DNA of 62,340 bases from Pseudomonadota bacterium (GCA_021804785.1 JAJZGY010000007.1:1-62340), one strand, 5' to 3'. Numbered from the stretch's first letter, positions 27,346 through 36,808 are shown. A program made the numbers and translations. The notes: a model not told the origin generated them from the letters alone.

Positions 27346-28821
27346 CTAAGGGTCAAGATCCGCTGAGTTGGCCTTAGCTGCAAGCTCCGTTTGGCCGCTC
27401 AGGGCATGCAAATTTTCACTATGGTGCTCGCGATCGATGGGAAACCGGCCAAGAATGGCAAAACCTGCCGTATAAAGCGCGGATACCGTGCACAAATAGA
27501 CGACAACAAAGCGTACCACCACCGCCTCTGGCACGGCGCCGGGGATCGCGTGGGAGGGAAAGCCAACCGCCCACAAGAGGATCCCTGAGCCCAGCAGGCC
27601 CAGGCCCGAGACGGCTTTTTGCAGAAAGCTGTTGCCGGCAAAGAGTAACCCCTCAGCTCGCCGTCCGGTGGTGCGCTCGCTGTGCTCAACGACGTCGGCG
27701 ATCATCGCCCCCACCATGATCGATGGCCCGATGGTGAGCGCCGAGCCAACGGTGCTGGCGGCAAAGAGCAGGGGAAGCTGAAGCGGAGAGCCGTTCGGCA
27801 CAAAAGCGCCAAAGAGCGCCAGCACCAGGGGCGTCATCATGATGAGCCCGCCGATCGTGAACATGACGATCGCGGCGAGTTTCTTGCCGAATTTGCGCGA
27901 CAGCGGCGGGGAAATCGCGAAGGCAATCGCAACTGCCAGGAACACGGCAAAGGAGAGAATGCCCAGCTGGATGCTGCTGAGGCGCCAGAAAAAGGTATTG
28001 ATGTAGAATGTAAGGCCAAACACCAAACCGGTCGCCAGGCTGGTCAGAAGGATCGATGCCATCAAGATCAGGAAGGGGCGGTTGGCGAGCGTTTCAACCA
28101 TCTGCCGGCTATAGGCGCGCAAGGATTGGCGCCGGATCTGCGGCTTGCGAAAGAGCGGGATGAAGCGATGGGTGCCGTAAGCTGAGATCAGGATGGCCAC
28201 AAACATCACGATGGCGGCAATCCAGCCATAACTGTGGTAGCCGGCCTCATTGAGCTGCCCCACTTTATGGGTGGCATCGGGCTTGAGCAGGACCAGATAG
28301 GCCAAGGCAAGCATGGTCATGCCGCCATACCAGCCGAAAAACACCCGGTAGGCCATAAATGAGGTGCGTTCGTCATAATCCTCGGTGAGTTCGGGCACCA
28401 AAGCCGAGCTCGGGATTTCGTAAAAAGTGATGAAGGTGCGGGTAATGATGGCACAGACGATCAGCCAGACAAAAAGCCAGGGCTTGGAGAGCGCCGGAGG
28501 GTTCCACAGGAGCAGATAGCTGAGCGCCACCGGCAATGCGCTTGCATACATCAGCGGGTGCCGTCGGCCCCAGCGCGTATGGAGATTGTCAGAAAGATGG
28601 CCGACAAAAGGATCGAGGAACGCGTCAAAGATGAGGGCAAATCCCAGTGCTGCGCCCACCCATTGCGGAGGCAGGCCGAGGACAAGGTTGTAGAACGGCA
28701 GAAGAATGGTCTGAAAGCCGTTGTCCTTGACGCCAAAGGCGACGGAACCGAAGCCAAAAAACAGTTTGGTCCTAACGGAGGTCAGCTCCGAGGGCTGCGG
28801 TTCGCGTCGCGCCTTGGGCAT
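27346..28821 (-). CDS. GPH-type (melibiose permease-like) sugar/cation symporter of the MFS
   Basis: A 491-residue membrane protein with about twelve hydrophobic segments. The signature FDAFLDPFVGHLSDNLHTRWGRRHP near the N-terminus (here in short: DAFLDPFVGHLSD and RWGRRHP) is the conserved loop of GPH transporters. The second half contains MVGAMIADVVEHSERTTGRR, the second family loop. It imports a glycoside or related polar compound with a cation across the inner membrane. ATG 28821 follows the family start. It is upstream of the tandem TetR gene in the same unit. Confidence 0.92.
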   Translation of the reverse strand: MPKARREPQPSELTSVRTKLFFGFGSVAFGVKDNGFQTILLPFYNLVLGLPPQWVGAALGFALIFDAFLDPFVGHLSDNLHTRWGRRHPLMYASALPVALSYLLLWNPPALSKPWLFVWLIVCAIITRTFITFYEIPSSALVPELTEDYDERTSFMAYRVFFGWYGGMTMLALAYLVLLKPDATHKVGQLNEAGYHSYGWIAAIVMFVAILISAYGTHRFIPLFRKPQIRRQSLRAYSRQMVETLANRPFLILMASILLTSLATGLVFGLTFYINTFFWRLSSIQLGILSFAVFLAVAIAFAISPPLSRKFGKKLAAIVMFTIGGLIMMTPLVLALFGAFVPNGSPLQLPLLFAASTVGSALTIGPSIMVGAMIADVVEHSERTTGRRAEGLLFAGNSFLQKAVSGLGLLGSGILLWAVGFPSHAIPGAVPEAVVVRFVVVYLCTVSALYTAGFAILGRFPIDREHHSENLHALSGQTELAAKANSADLDP

Positions 28822-29022
28822 GGATCTGTCTCTGAGGCCACGCGGCGCAAAGACAGCCGCGCCAGCATGTTCCGGCAGCTTGCTGTGTAAGGTCAAGGCG
28901 GACGTCAAGAGGCACCAGGAGCGTTGTTCGGACGTACGATGTTGCGGCGACGTTCGCGCGCTGCGCGTATAGTGATAAGACGAATCAGTGGTGTGAGAGG
29001 GCGGGGCAGAACGGGAGGAAGC

Positions 29023-30294
29023 TTGGACCGCAAAGCCTGGTTGGCCATATCTTCAGGGCTTGTCGCAGGGGCCTTCGTGTCCGTGTGGGCGGGGACGTTG
29101 GCGCCGTGGCTCAGTCTTGGCCTCGCCCTGCTTTGTGCCCTGGCAGCTGCCCTCGCAGGCCGCCGTGCACGCCTGGAGCGGGCTGCAAGCGCTCCAAAGG
29201 CAAGTCTTGAGCAGGCTCAACCCGCTGCCGCCCGCGATATCCTTGAGCATCTGGCGGCGCCAGTGCTGTTGATCGACGCCAGCGGGCGGGTCGTCCTCGC
29301 CAATCGGGCGATGCGCGCGGTGATCGGTCTTGATGCGGAGAAAAAACCCGTTGCGGCCGTGTTGCGGACCCCCTCGGTGCTCGAGGCGGTGGAACGCACG
29401 CGGATATCGGGGGAACCCAGTTCGATCGCCTTTACCGTTCACGTTCCGGTCGAGCGTCATTACGAAGCCCATGTTGCCCGCGTTGGTAATCAGCCGCCAC
29501 TGACGGCATTGTTACTCTACGATCTTACTGCGGTGCGGCGCGCCGAAGAGGCGCGCGCCGACTTTGTCGCCAATGCCAGCCATGAGCTGCGCACCCCCCT
29601 GGCTGCGGTTTCCGGGTTCATCGACACCCTGAAGGGCCACGCCAAGGATGATGCCGAGGCGCGCGAGAAGTTTCTCGAGATCATGAGCGTTGAGGCCGGG
29701 CGCATGCGCCGGCTGATCGACGATCTGTTGTCACTGACCCGCATCGAGCAGAACGAGCATGTGCCGCCCTCTGGACGGGTCGATCTTGAAAGCGTGGTTC
29801 GTGACGCGGCAGCGGCACTGTCACCGCTGGCAGCCGCCGACAACGTCGAGGTCAGCATTGAGGCACCCGCGGCGCTGCCTGCGGTGACAGGTCAGCGTGA
29901 CGAGCTGATCCAGCTGTTCCAGAATCTGATCCACAATGCGATCAAGTATGGTCGTCGTGGCGGCCACGTCTGGCTGACCCTTTCCACCGCGGCTGGCCAG
30001 AGCCGGCGCGGCTCCGGGGCCATGGTTACGGTCAGCGTGAAGGATGATGGCGAGGGCATCCCCCGGGAGGCGATCCCCCGCCTCACCGAGCGGTTCTACC
30101 GGGTCGATGTCAAACGCAGCCGTGAACGCGGTGGCACGGGCCTTGGTCTGGCCATCGTCAAGCATATAGTCAGTCGGCACCAGGGCCGCCTCACCATCGA
30201 AAGCCAGCCGGGCCAGGGGTCGAATTTTACGGTGATGCTGCCAGCCGCTCCTGCCGAGCAGGCGGGAACGCCGGCCGTCACAGAAGCTTTATAA
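29023..30294 (+). CDS. phoR: PhoR-type sensor histidine kinase
   Basis: A 423-residue kinase. Two N-terminal transmembrane segments (LAISSGLVAGAFVSVW and WLSLGLALLCALAAALAG) precede a PAS-like domain (APVLLIDASGRVVLANRAM). Then come the phospho-acceptor H box (FVANASHELRTPLAAV), the N box (FQNLIHNAIKYG), and G boxes (VKDDGEGIP, GGTGLGLAIVKHI). The start is taken as TTG 29023, preceded by GGGAGG; ATG 28924 would put 33 basic residues before the first membrane helix. It is followed by phoU and phoB, so it is the phosphate-starvation sensor. Confidence 0.92.
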   Translation: MDRKAWLAISSGLVAGAFVSVWAGTLAPWLSLGLALLCALAAALAGRRARLERAASAPKASLEQAQPAAARDILEHLAAPVLLIDASGRVVLANRAMRAVIGLDAEKKPVAAVLRTPSVLEAVERTRISGEPSSIAFTVHVPVERHYEAHVARVGNQPPLTALLLYDLTAVRRAEEARADFVANASHELRTPLAAVSGFIDTLKGHAKDDAEAREKFLEIMSVEAGRMRRLIDDLLSLTRIEQNEHVPPSGRVDLESVVRDAAAALSPLAAADNVEVSIEAPAALPAVTGQRDELIQLFQNLIHNAIKYGRRGGHVWLTLSTAAGQSRRGSGAMVTVSVKDDGEGIPREAIPRLTERFYRVDVKRSRERGGTGLGLAIVKHIVSRHQGRLTIESQPGQGSNFTVMLPAAPAEQAGTPAVTEAL

Positions 30295-30368
30295 AAATGT
30301 TGCAATGGCGTGGCCTTGGGCGCGTAGCTATCCAGGGAGCCGGGACGATGATCCCGGACAGGAGCATC

Positions 30369-31088
30369 ATGAGCGAACACACTGTAAAAGCCTTTACCGA
30401 ACAGCTCGAGGGTCTTGCGGCCACGGTGGCGCAGATGGGAGGACTGGTTGAATCCCAGCTCGCTGATGCGATCGATGCCATCTCCCGCCGCGATACGCAG
30501 CTTGCCGACCGGGCGATCAGCCAGGACCCGAAGGTCGATCTCCTGCAGCAGGAGATCGAGGACCGGGCGCTCAAGCTCCTCGCCTTGCGCCAGCCCATGG
30601 CAGTTGATCTGCGCGAAACCTTGGCCGCGATCAAGATTGCCAGCGAACTAGAACGTATCGGCGATCTCGCAAAGAATGTTTCCAAGCGCGCCCTGGTACT
30701 CAATCGCGAGCCACCCATCCGCCTCACGCAAAGCCTCGCCCGTATGGGCAGGGCGACGTTGTCCCAGCTCAAGCTGGTGCTTGATGCCTACAGCGACCGT
30801 GACTCCGAAGGTGCCGTCACGGTGTGGCGCAACGATGGCGATATCGATGAGATCTACAACAGCCTCTTTCGCGAGCTTCTCACCTATATGATGGAAGATC
30901 CGCGTACCATCGGCCTTTGTACCCATCTGCTGTTTGTGGCCAAGAATATCGAACGCGCGGGTGATCACGCCACGAACATCGCCGAGACCGTCTATCACAT
31001 GGTCAAGGGCGGACACCTTTCGATCGATCGCCCCAAAATGGATGTTACCAGCACGACGACCGTGCCATTCGAACGTGAGCAGCCATGA
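30369..31088 (+). CDS. phoU: Phosphate signalling complex protein PhoU
   Basis: A 239-residue protein made of two PhoU three-helix repeats. Each carries the metal-binding E/D-rich motif: ASELERIGDLAKNVSKRA (about residues 95-112) and KNIERAGDHATNIAETVY (about 195-212). PhoU restrains PhoR when phosphate is plentiful. ATG 30369 is supported by ACAGGAG eight bases upstream. Its stop overlaps the phoB start (ATGA). The usual pstSCAB genes are not between phoR and phoU. Confidence 0.95.
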   Translation: MSEHTVKAFTEQLEGLAATVAQMGGLVESQLADAIDAISRRDTQLADRAISQDPKVDLLQQEIEDRALKLLALRQPMAVDLRETLAAIKIASELERIGDLAKNVSKRALVLNREPPIRLTQSLARMGRATLSQLKLVLDAYSDRDSEGAVTVWRNDGDIDEIYNSLFRELLTYMMEDPRTIGLCTHLLFVAKNIERAGDHATNIAETVYHMVKGGHLSIDRPKMDVTSTTTVPFEREQP

Positions 31089-31795
31089 CGTTAAAGCCGA
31101 CTGTCCTTGTCGTTGAAGATGAAGCCGCACTCGTAACTCTGTTGCACTACAATCTGGAGCGGGAAGGCTACCGCGTACTTGAAGCCAGGGATGGTGAAGA
31201 AGCTTTACTGGTAGCCAATGAAGAGCGTCCCGACGTGGTTGTGCTCGACTGGATGCTACCGCAACTGTCCGGGATCGAGGTCTGTCGCCGCCTGCGCACC
31301 AAGCAGGATACCCGCAACATTCCGATCCTGATGCTGACGGCGCGCGGTGAGGAGAGCGATCGCATTCGTGGGCTGGATACCGGCGCCGACGACTATATCA
31401 CCAAGCCCTTCTCGATGACCGAACTGCTGGCCCGGTTGCGGGCTGTTATGCGCCGCATCCGTCCGGGTCTTGCCGAAGATGTTGTACGCATCGGCGATAT
31501 TGAAATGGATCGGGCGGCCCATCGTGTGCGCCGCCATGGCCACGATATTCATCTGGGACCGACCGAGTTCAAATTGCTCGATCACCTGCTGCAGCATCCC
31601 GGGCGCGTCTTCAGCCGTGAACAGCTACTTGATGCGGTATGGGGCTCAGATGTCTATGTCGAGGCCCGGACTGTCGACGTCCATGTTGGCCGCCTGCGCA
31701 AGGCGCTCAACATCGAAGGAGTTCGTGATCCCATTCGTACCGTGCGCTCGGCGGGATATGCTCTTGATGACGCCTTCGTCAAAGAGGCAGTCTGA
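31085..31795 (+). CDS. phoB: Phosphate regulon response regulator PhoB
   Basis: A 236-residue OmpR-type response regulator. Acidic pocket VVEDEAA, phospho-acceptor Asp in VVLDWMLPQLSG (about residue 54), Thr in MLTARG and Lys in DYITKPFS are present. A C-terminal winged helix follows (VFSREQLLDAVWG, RTVDVHVGRLRKAL). It activates phosphate-starvation genes when phosphorylated by PhoR. It overlaps phoU by four bases, so the three genes are co-expressed. No clear PHO box was found in front of phoR. Confidence 0.96.
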   Translation: MTLKPTVLVVEDEAALVTLLHYNLEREGYRVLEARDGEEALLVANEERPDVVVLDWMLPQLSGIEVCRRLRTKQDTRNIPILMLTARGEESDRIRGLDTGADDYITKPFSMTELLARLRAVMRRIRPGLAEDVVRIGDIEMDRAAHRVRRHGHDIHLGPTEFKLLDHLLQHPGRVFSREQLLDAVWGSDVYVEARTVDVHVGRLRKALNIEGVRDPIRTVRSAGYALDDAFVKEAV

Positions 31796-31963
31796 ACAGA
31801 GGATGCTGGACTGACGCGCGCTGAGCCGATCACGCGCCGCCCAATGGGTGCCATGTCTCCGTAAAAGCCGAGTGGATTGCCCTCCTGGGTGGGGGTGACT
31901 ATCGTCGCCATCATATTGGCGATCTTGCGCCAGCTGGTGCTGACAGGCTCTGCGGGCAGAACG

Positions 31964-32884
31964 ATGTCCATCACGGATTTGAATGATCTGAGGCTGCTTG
32001 TCGCGGTGGTGACCCATGGGGGCTTCTCGGCGGCAGGACGGGCACTGGGGGTGCCCAAATCGCGCATCAGTCGACGGATCCGGGCGCTTGAGGATGAACT
32101 TGGAGTGCGCCTGCTCGAGCGCTCAACCCGCCGCTTTGCCGTCACCGAACTTGGCCAGGACGTCTATCATCATGCGCGTGCCGCGCTTGCCGAAGCCGAC
32201 ACCATAGAGGCAGCGGCAAGCCGGTTGAAGACCGAACCTCAGGGCCTCGTGCGCATCTCCTGCCCGGCCGGTGTCGATCGGCTGCTTGCTGTCGCTTTGC
32301 CGGGTTTCCTGCAGCGCCTGCCCAAATTGCGCGTGCAGATGATCGTCACCAACCGTCGTATCAATCTCATTGAAGACGGGATTGATGTAGCGGTGCGGGT
32401 GCGTGAGCGCCTGGATAGCGATGCCGGACTCCAGCTCAAGATCATCGGACGTACAAAGTCGCGGCTGATGGCAAGTCCCGGGCTTCTGGAACGACTGGGT
32501 ACACCGCAGAGCCTGGTCGATCTGCAGCGCTTTCCCACGCTTGGATTTACCGAAGTCCCCGGCACTGATCGCTGGATCCTGGTGAGGGATGACGGGCACA
32601 AAGAGGAGTTTGTCCACGAGCCCCGTCTTGCGGCGACCGATTTTGCCATACTGCGTCAGGCAACGATGGATGGGGTCGGGGTAGGCTTTCTGCCGGAGCT
32701 GCAGTTTCGCGGTGCACTGTCGCAGGGGCGCCTGATCCACATCCTGCCGCAATGGGGCTCACACGAAGCCACCATGCATCTTGTCTTCATCTCACGACGC
32801 GGCCTGCTGCCGAGCGTAAGGGCGGTCATCGATTTTTTGGCCGATACCCTCGATGTCCGCTCGGCAGCCTGGAGTGCACCTTGA
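31964..32884 (+). CDS. LysR-family transcriptional regulator
   Basis: A 306-residue regulator. The N-terminal winged helix is DLRLLVAVVTHGGFSAAGRA with GVPKSRISRRIRALEDEL; the C-terminal periplasmic-binding-like effector domain follows (VRISCPAGVDRLL, GIDVAVRVRERLDS, GVGFLPELQF). ATG 31964 is the family start; an upstream extension to 31877 encodes an unlikely hydrophobic stretch. No divergent target gene sits next to it; it lies tail to tail with gcrA. The signal and targets are unknown. Confidence 0.92.
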   Translation: MSITDLNDLRLLVAVVTHGGFSAAGRALGVPKSRISRRIRALEDELGVRLLERSTRRFAVTELGQDVYHHARAALAEADTIEAAASRLKTEPQGLVRISCPAGVDRLLAVALPGFLQRLPKLRVQMIVTNRRINLIEDGIDVAVRVRERLDSDAGLQLKIIGRTKSRLMASPGLLERLGTPQSLVDLQRFPTLGFTEVPGTDRWILVRDDGHKEEFVHEPRLAATDFAILRQATMDGVGVGFLPELQFRGALSQGRLIHILPQWGSHEATMHLVFISRRGLLPSVRAVIDFLADTLDVRSAAWSAP

Positions 32885-32901
32885 GCTGTCTTGGGCTCGC
32901 T

Positions 32902-33351
32902 TCAGCTCGCCATCCGGCCCTTGTCACGCTCACGACGCTGTTGTGGCTGGTAGGCCTTGCGCGCATGCGCTTCGCAGTAGGGGGAGCCGTTCTTCGGTTT
33001 GCGGCCACAGAAGTGAAACTCGTTTTCACTGGGATCGCCGATTGGCCATTTGCACATGCGATCATTGATCGTCAGCACGGTTGCAAAGCTGCCGTCATCG
33101 AGGATCACGGGCTCTTCTTCCACGACCGGTGCCGCCGGGGTCTGAGCACGAACCGTCACCTTGGGCGCTGTCGGCAGGCGTGGACGCTCGGCGCGGGCCG
33201 GTGTTGCCCGCCCGGCCAGACCCAGACGATGGACCTTGCCAATTACGGCGTTTCGGGTCACCCCGCCCAATACCCGCGCAATCTGACTGGCCGAAAGCCC
33301 CTCGGTCCATAACGACCGAAGCTGCTCGACCCGCTCGTCTGTCCACCCCAT
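32902..33351 (-). CDS. gcrA: Cell cycle regulator GcrA
   Basis: A 149-residue GcrA homologue. The N-terminal DNA-binding part is GWTDERVEQLRSLWTEGLSA with GVTRNAVIGKVHRLGLAG; the C-terminal part with the Cys/His cluster CKWPIGDP, FHFCGRK and PYCEAHARKAY binds sigma-70 RNA polymerase in the family. GcrA is a sigma70 cofactor at GANTC sites methylated by CcrM in alphaproteobacteria. The start is placed at ATG 33351, where the conserved MGWTDERV begins. A DnaA-box-like sequence and a GANTC site lie upstream. The divergent argD-argF-hslO order is common in the class. Confidence 0.96.
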   Translation of the reverse strand: MGWTDERVEQLRSLWTEGLSASQIARVLGGVTRNAVIGKVHRLGLAGRATPARAERPRLPTAPKVTVRAQTPAAPVVEEEPVILDDGSFATVLTINDRMCKWPIGDPSENEFHFCGRKPKNGSPYCEAHARKAYQPQQRRERDKGRMAS

Positions 33352-33401
33352 GCTGCGCCTCCCTGGCTCTGCCACAAGATATGGTGCACACTACGATGCG
33401 C

Positions 33402-33451
33402 TTAACAAGGAATACCCGTTAACCCCAATAGCTTGTCCACAATAACGATTC
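33402..33451 (-). promoter_or_regulatory. Candidate cell-cycle control region of gcrA
   Basis: Three signals sit 50-100 bases before gcrA: two TTAA half-sites (33402-33405 and 33419-33422, spacing 13, so not a canonical CtrA box), TTGTCCACA at 33433 (one mismatch to a DnaA box), and GATTC at 33447 (a CcrM GANTC site). DnaA activation and CtrA repression of gcrA are known in Caulobacter. Confidence 0.45.
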
Positions 33452-33602
33452 TGTGGGAACCCCACCCAATGCAGCAGGTTTTGTAAACCCAGGGGGGCAG
33501 CGTTCGGGCTGGCCTTCCCGACTGGGAAGGTCATAGGTGGGAACTTTGCAGCTGAATTGGTGAAATCCGTTGCGCCGCCACAGCGATCGGAGCGATAAGC
33601 GC

Positions 33603-33627
33603 AAAGCCGGGCCATGTGCCCGGCTTT
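33603..33627 (+). promoter_or_regulatory. Perfect ten-pair hairpin in the argD leader
   Basis: AAAGCCGGGC (33603-33612) and GCCCGGCTTT (33618-33627) pair perfectly around loop CATGT, and the following bases are T-rich (TTTGTCGTTT). It lies 40 bases before the argD start. It could be an attenuator of arg genes or the terminator of a short RNA from the gcrA-argD gap. Confidence 0.5.
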
Positions 33628-33667
33628 GTCGTTTGCGCCAACAGATGAGACATGAAGGAGAACTGCT

Positions 33668-34846
33668 TTGTTTCCGTATCTGCTGCCAACCTATAGTCGG
33701 GCGGACCTTGCATTCGTCCGCGGCGAGGGCCCTTACCTCTTCGCCGAGGACGGTAGCCGATATCTCGATTTCGCAGCAGGGATTGCCGTCAATGCGCTGG
33801 GCCATGCCCATCCCCATCTGGTCGCCGCGCTGTGCGACCAGGCTGGCAAGCTCTGGCATACCTCCAATCTCTATCGGGTACCCGGCCAGGAGAAACTGGC
33901 ACGTCGCCTGGTTGAAAACAGCTTTGCCGACACAGTGTTTTTCACCAATTCCGGGGTGGAAGCGATTGAATGCTCCGTCAAGATGGCGCGGCGCCATCAC
34001 TTCGTGAACGGTGCGCCGGAGCGCTTTCGGATTGTCAGTTTTGAAGGGGCCTTTCATGGTCGTACCCTTGCCGGCATTGCCGCGGGCGGCCAGGCCAAAT
34101 ATCTCGAAGGCTTTGGCCCCAAGGTTGAGGGCTTTGACCAGATCGCCGTCGGTGACATGGCCGCGCTCAAGGCTCTCGATACCGCGCAGACTGCGGCACT
34201 GCTGATTGAGCCGGTTCAGGGTGAGGGGGGGCTTCGGACCGTTCCGGCCGAGTTTCTCCGTCATCTGCGCCGCCTGTGCGATGACACCGGAATGCTGCTC
34301 ATCTTCGATGAAGTCCAGACCGGCGTAGGGCGCACGGGCAAGCTCTTCGCCTATGAATGGACGGACATCACACCGGATATCATGGCCATTGCCAAAGGCA
34401 TTGGTGGCGGTTTTCCGGTCGGCGCCTGCCTGGCAAAGGCGGAGGCGGCCGACGGCATGACCGCTGGCGTGCACGGCAGCACGTTTGCCGGCAATCCGCT
34501 GGCGATGGCGGTCGGCAATGCCGTGCTCGACATCGTGCTTGAGGACGGCTTTTTGGAGCATGTGCGCAGTATTGCCTCCTATACCCGCCAGCAGCTTGCC
34601 GGCTTGATAGAGACCCATCCCAAGGTGTTCGCGGAATTGCGTGGTGAAGGTCTGATGATCGGACTGAAGCTCAAATTGCCCAATACCGAATTCGTTGCGA
34701 CTTTGCGCAGGCATCATATGCTGAGCGTCGGCGCGGGGGATAATGTGGTACGCCTGTTGCCGCCACTGACCATTACCGAAGAGCAGGTGCGAGAGGCGAT
34801 CGCGGCGCTTGAGGCCGCCGCCAGTGACATGGAGAGCCAGGCGTGA
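33668..34846 (+). CDS. argD: Acetylornithine aminotransferase ArgD
   Basis: A 392-residue class III PLP aminotransferase. It begins at TTG 33668 with AAGGAG seven bases upstream. Visible are [32 protein letters not shown], the cofactor Asp in [16 protein letters not shown] and the PLP Lys in [14 protein letters not shown]. It transfers an amino group from glutamate to N-acetylglutamate semialdehyde in arginine synthesis, and can double as a succinyldiaminopimelate aminotransferase. Its stop overlaps the argF GTG start (GTGA). Confidence 0.95.
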   Translation: MFPYLLPTYSRADLAFVRGEGPYLFAEDGSRYLDFAAGIAVNALGHAHPHLVAALCDQAGKLWHTSNLYRVPGQEKLARRLVENSFADTVFFTNSGVEAIECSVKMARRHHFVNGAPERFRIVSFEGAFHGRTLAGIAAGGQAKYLEGFGPKVEGFDQIAVGDMAALKALDTAQTAALLIEPVQGEGGLRTVPAEFLRHLRRLCDDTGMLLIFDEVQTGVGRTGKLFAYEWTDITPDIMAIAKGIGGGFPVGACLAKAEAADGMTAGVHGSTFAGNPLAMAVGNAVLDIVLEDGFLEHVRSIASYTRQQLAGLIETHPKVFAELRGEGLMIGLKLKLPNTEFVATLRRHHMLSVGAGDNVVRLLPPLTITEEQVREAIAALEAAASDMESQA

Positions 34847-35790
34847 ACGCGCTGACCCGCACGGCCGAGGGGCCGAAGCATTTTTTGGATCTGTCGGACT
34901 TTGACGTCGAGAGCCTGCGGGCAATTCTCGATGATGCGCGCGCGCGCAAAGCGGCACGGGCGGAACTGCCGAAGGGTGCCTTAGATCCCCACGCACCACT
35001 CGCTGGACGCATTCTCGCGCTTATTTTCGACAAGCAGTCCACGCGAACCCGCATCTCCTTTGATGTCGGCATGCGTCAGCTGGGCGGAACCACAATCATG
35101 CTCTCGGGCAAGGACATGCAGCTGGCACGCGAGGAGACCATCGCTGATACTGCGCGGGTGCTCTCCCGGTACGTCGACGCCGTGATGATCCGGCTGCTTG
35201 ATCACGAGATGGTCCGCGAACTGGCAGAGCATGCGAGCGTGCCGGTGATCAACGGACTGACGCGGATCTCCCATCCCTGTCAGGTCATGGCGGATGTGAT
35301 GACGTTTGAAGAGCATCGTGGACCGATCAAGGGTGCCACCATTGCCTGGAGCGGGGATGCAAACAACGTGCTGACCTCGTGGGTGCATGCTGCGGCCCGC
35401 TTTGGATTCAAGCTGCGGGTCGCTTCTCCCAAAGAGCTGAGTGCCAAAGAGGCGTTACGTGCCTGGGCGGCTGGCGCCGGTGCCGACGTGGAATTTGGCG
35501 ATGATCCGGACAAAGCGGTCACGGGCGCCGATTGTGTCGTCTCTGACGCCTGGGTGTCGATGGGCGATGCGGACATGACCAAGCGTCACAACTTGCTCAA
35601 GGCCTATCAGGTTAATGCCAGGCTGATGGCTAAGGCCGACAAGGATGCGATTTTCATGCACTGCCTGCCGGCACATCGCGGCGAAGAGGTTACCGATGAG
35701 GTGATCGATGGTCCGCAAAGTGTGGTCTTCGATGAAGCCGAGAACCGCTTGCATGCGCAGAAGTCCATTTTGGTCTGGTGCCTGAGTTGA
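34843..35790 (+). CDS. argF: Ornithine carbamoyltransferase ArgF
   Basis: A 315-residue enzyme. The carbamoyl-phosphate loop STRTRISFD (about residues 66-74), the [11 protein letters not shown] segment, and the ornithine-binding [11 protein letters not shown] near the C-terminus are all present. It condenses ornithine and carbamoyl phosphate to citrulline. GTG 34843 overlaps the argD stop by four bases, which couples their translation. The length is standard. It is followed by hslO 88 bases downstream. Confidence 0.96.
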   Translation: MNALTRTAEGPKHFLDLSDFDVESLRAILDDARARKAARAELPKGALDPHAPLAGRILALIFDKQSTRTRISFDVGMRQLGGTTIMLSGKDMQLAREETIADTARVLSRYVDAVMIRLLDHEMVRELAEHASVPVINGLTRISHPCQVMADVMTFEEHRGPIKGATIAWSGDANNVLTSWVHAAARFGFKLRVASPKELSAKEALRAWAAGAGADVEFGDDPDKAVTGADCVVSDAWVSMGDADMTKRHNLLKAYQVNARLMAKADKDAIFMHCLPAHRGEEVTDEVIDGPQSVVFDEAENRLHAQKSILVWCLS

Positions 35791-35878
35791 AAGGCCAAAC
35801 GCCTTCGGGCGTCAAGCTGATCGCGCCCGGGCCGCTCAGCTTGAATTGGGCCGTGGGCTCGCCATATAGCACTTTGTC

Positions 35879-36805
35879 ATGACCCAGACCCCGTACCGGC
35901 CGGCTCCGGCCGCGGATTTTATGCTTTCCTTTGACCTTGCCAATGCCGGCGTGCGCGGCCGTCTTGTGCGCCTGTCCGGGGTTTCCGCGCGGGCGCTCTC
36001 AGCCCATGCCTTGCCCGATGCAGCCAATCGCACACTGGGAGAGACTCTGGCGTTGTCGGCGCTGCTCGGCTCAAGCCTCAAGCTTGATGGACGGCTGACA
36101 GTACAAACGCAGTCCGATGGTCCGCTTGATCTGGTCGCTGCTGACTATTACGGCGCCGAGCCCGGCGTGCGCGCCGCCGGGGTGCGCGCCTATGCCCGTC
36201 TCGATAGGGCGCGGTTCGACGCGCTAAACGGGAGCATGCCGGATTTTGCCCAGCAGGCCGGTCGGGGTGCCCTCGCGATTACCATCGAGCCGCGACGAGA
36301 CGGCAAGACCTACCAGGGCATTGTGATGCTCGAGCCGTCTGGCATTGCCCAAAGTGCCGAGAACTATTTCGCCCAGTCAGAGCAGTTGGCAACGCGCATC
36401 CGTCTGGCAGCTGTACCCGTGCTTGAACCGGGAAGGCCGGTGCATTGGCGTGCAGCCGGGCTCCTCCTGCAGGCCATACCCGAGAAGCGTCAAACTGAGG
36501 ATGACTGGCTGCGGTTGGGTATGATTTTGGACACACTCGAGGATTTCGAACTCATCGACGTGGAGCTGTCTGCCGAAAGCCTGCTGTGGCGCCTCTTCAA
36601 CGAGGACGAAGTGCGTGTGCATCCCTCCGAGTCAATCGAGTTTCGCTGCGATTGCCAGACCGAGCGCATCATCTCGGTGCTGCGCGCTTATGAGTCGGGT
36701 GAGCGTGATGGTCTTGCCGACGCAGACGGGATCATCCGTGCCAAATGCGAGTTTTGTGCACGGGTGCATGAGGTTCACCCGCATGATTTGCAAGACCTGA
36801 ACTGA
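35879..36805 (+). CDS. hslO: Redox-regulated chaperone Hsp33
   Basis: A 308-residue Hsp33. The C-terminal redox switch has the zinc Cys pattern CxC (FRCDCQ, Cys257/Cys259) and CxxC (KCEFC, Cys290/Cys293). Oxidation releases zinc and activates chaperone holdase function against peroxide and heat damage. The N-terminal fold is typical (ETLALSALLGSSLKLDGRLTVQ in two halves). It lies after argD-argF in the same direction and ends four bases before the convergent DUF2189 gene. Confidence 0.95.
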   Translation: MTQTPYRPAPAADFMLSFDLANAGVRGRLVRLSGVSARALSAHALPDAANRTLGETLALSALLGSSLKLDGRLTVQTQSDGPLDLVAADYYGAEPGVRAAGVRAYARLDRARFDALNGSMPDFAQQAGRGALAITIEPRRDGKTYQGIVMLEPSGIAQSAENYFAQSEQLATRIRLAAVPVLEPGRPVHWRAAGLLLQAIPEKRQTEDDWLRLGMILDTLEDFELIDVELSAESLLWRLFNEDEVRVHPSESIEFRCDCQTERIISVLRAYESGERDGLADADGIIRAKCEFCARVHEVHPHDLQDLN

Positions 36806-36808
36806 CGC

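Noticed and set aside
28822-29022. PHO box before phoR
   Set aside because: No pair of CTGTCAT-like repeats with the right spacing was found.
33402-33422. Full CtrA box (TTAA-N7-TTAA) before gcrA
   Set aside because: The spacing is 13, not 7, so only half-sites are supported.
35801-35814. ACGCC-TTCG-GGCGT hairpin after argF as a terminator
   Set aside because: No T run follows, and hslO in the same direction is only 65 bases away; probably just a stable tetraloop.
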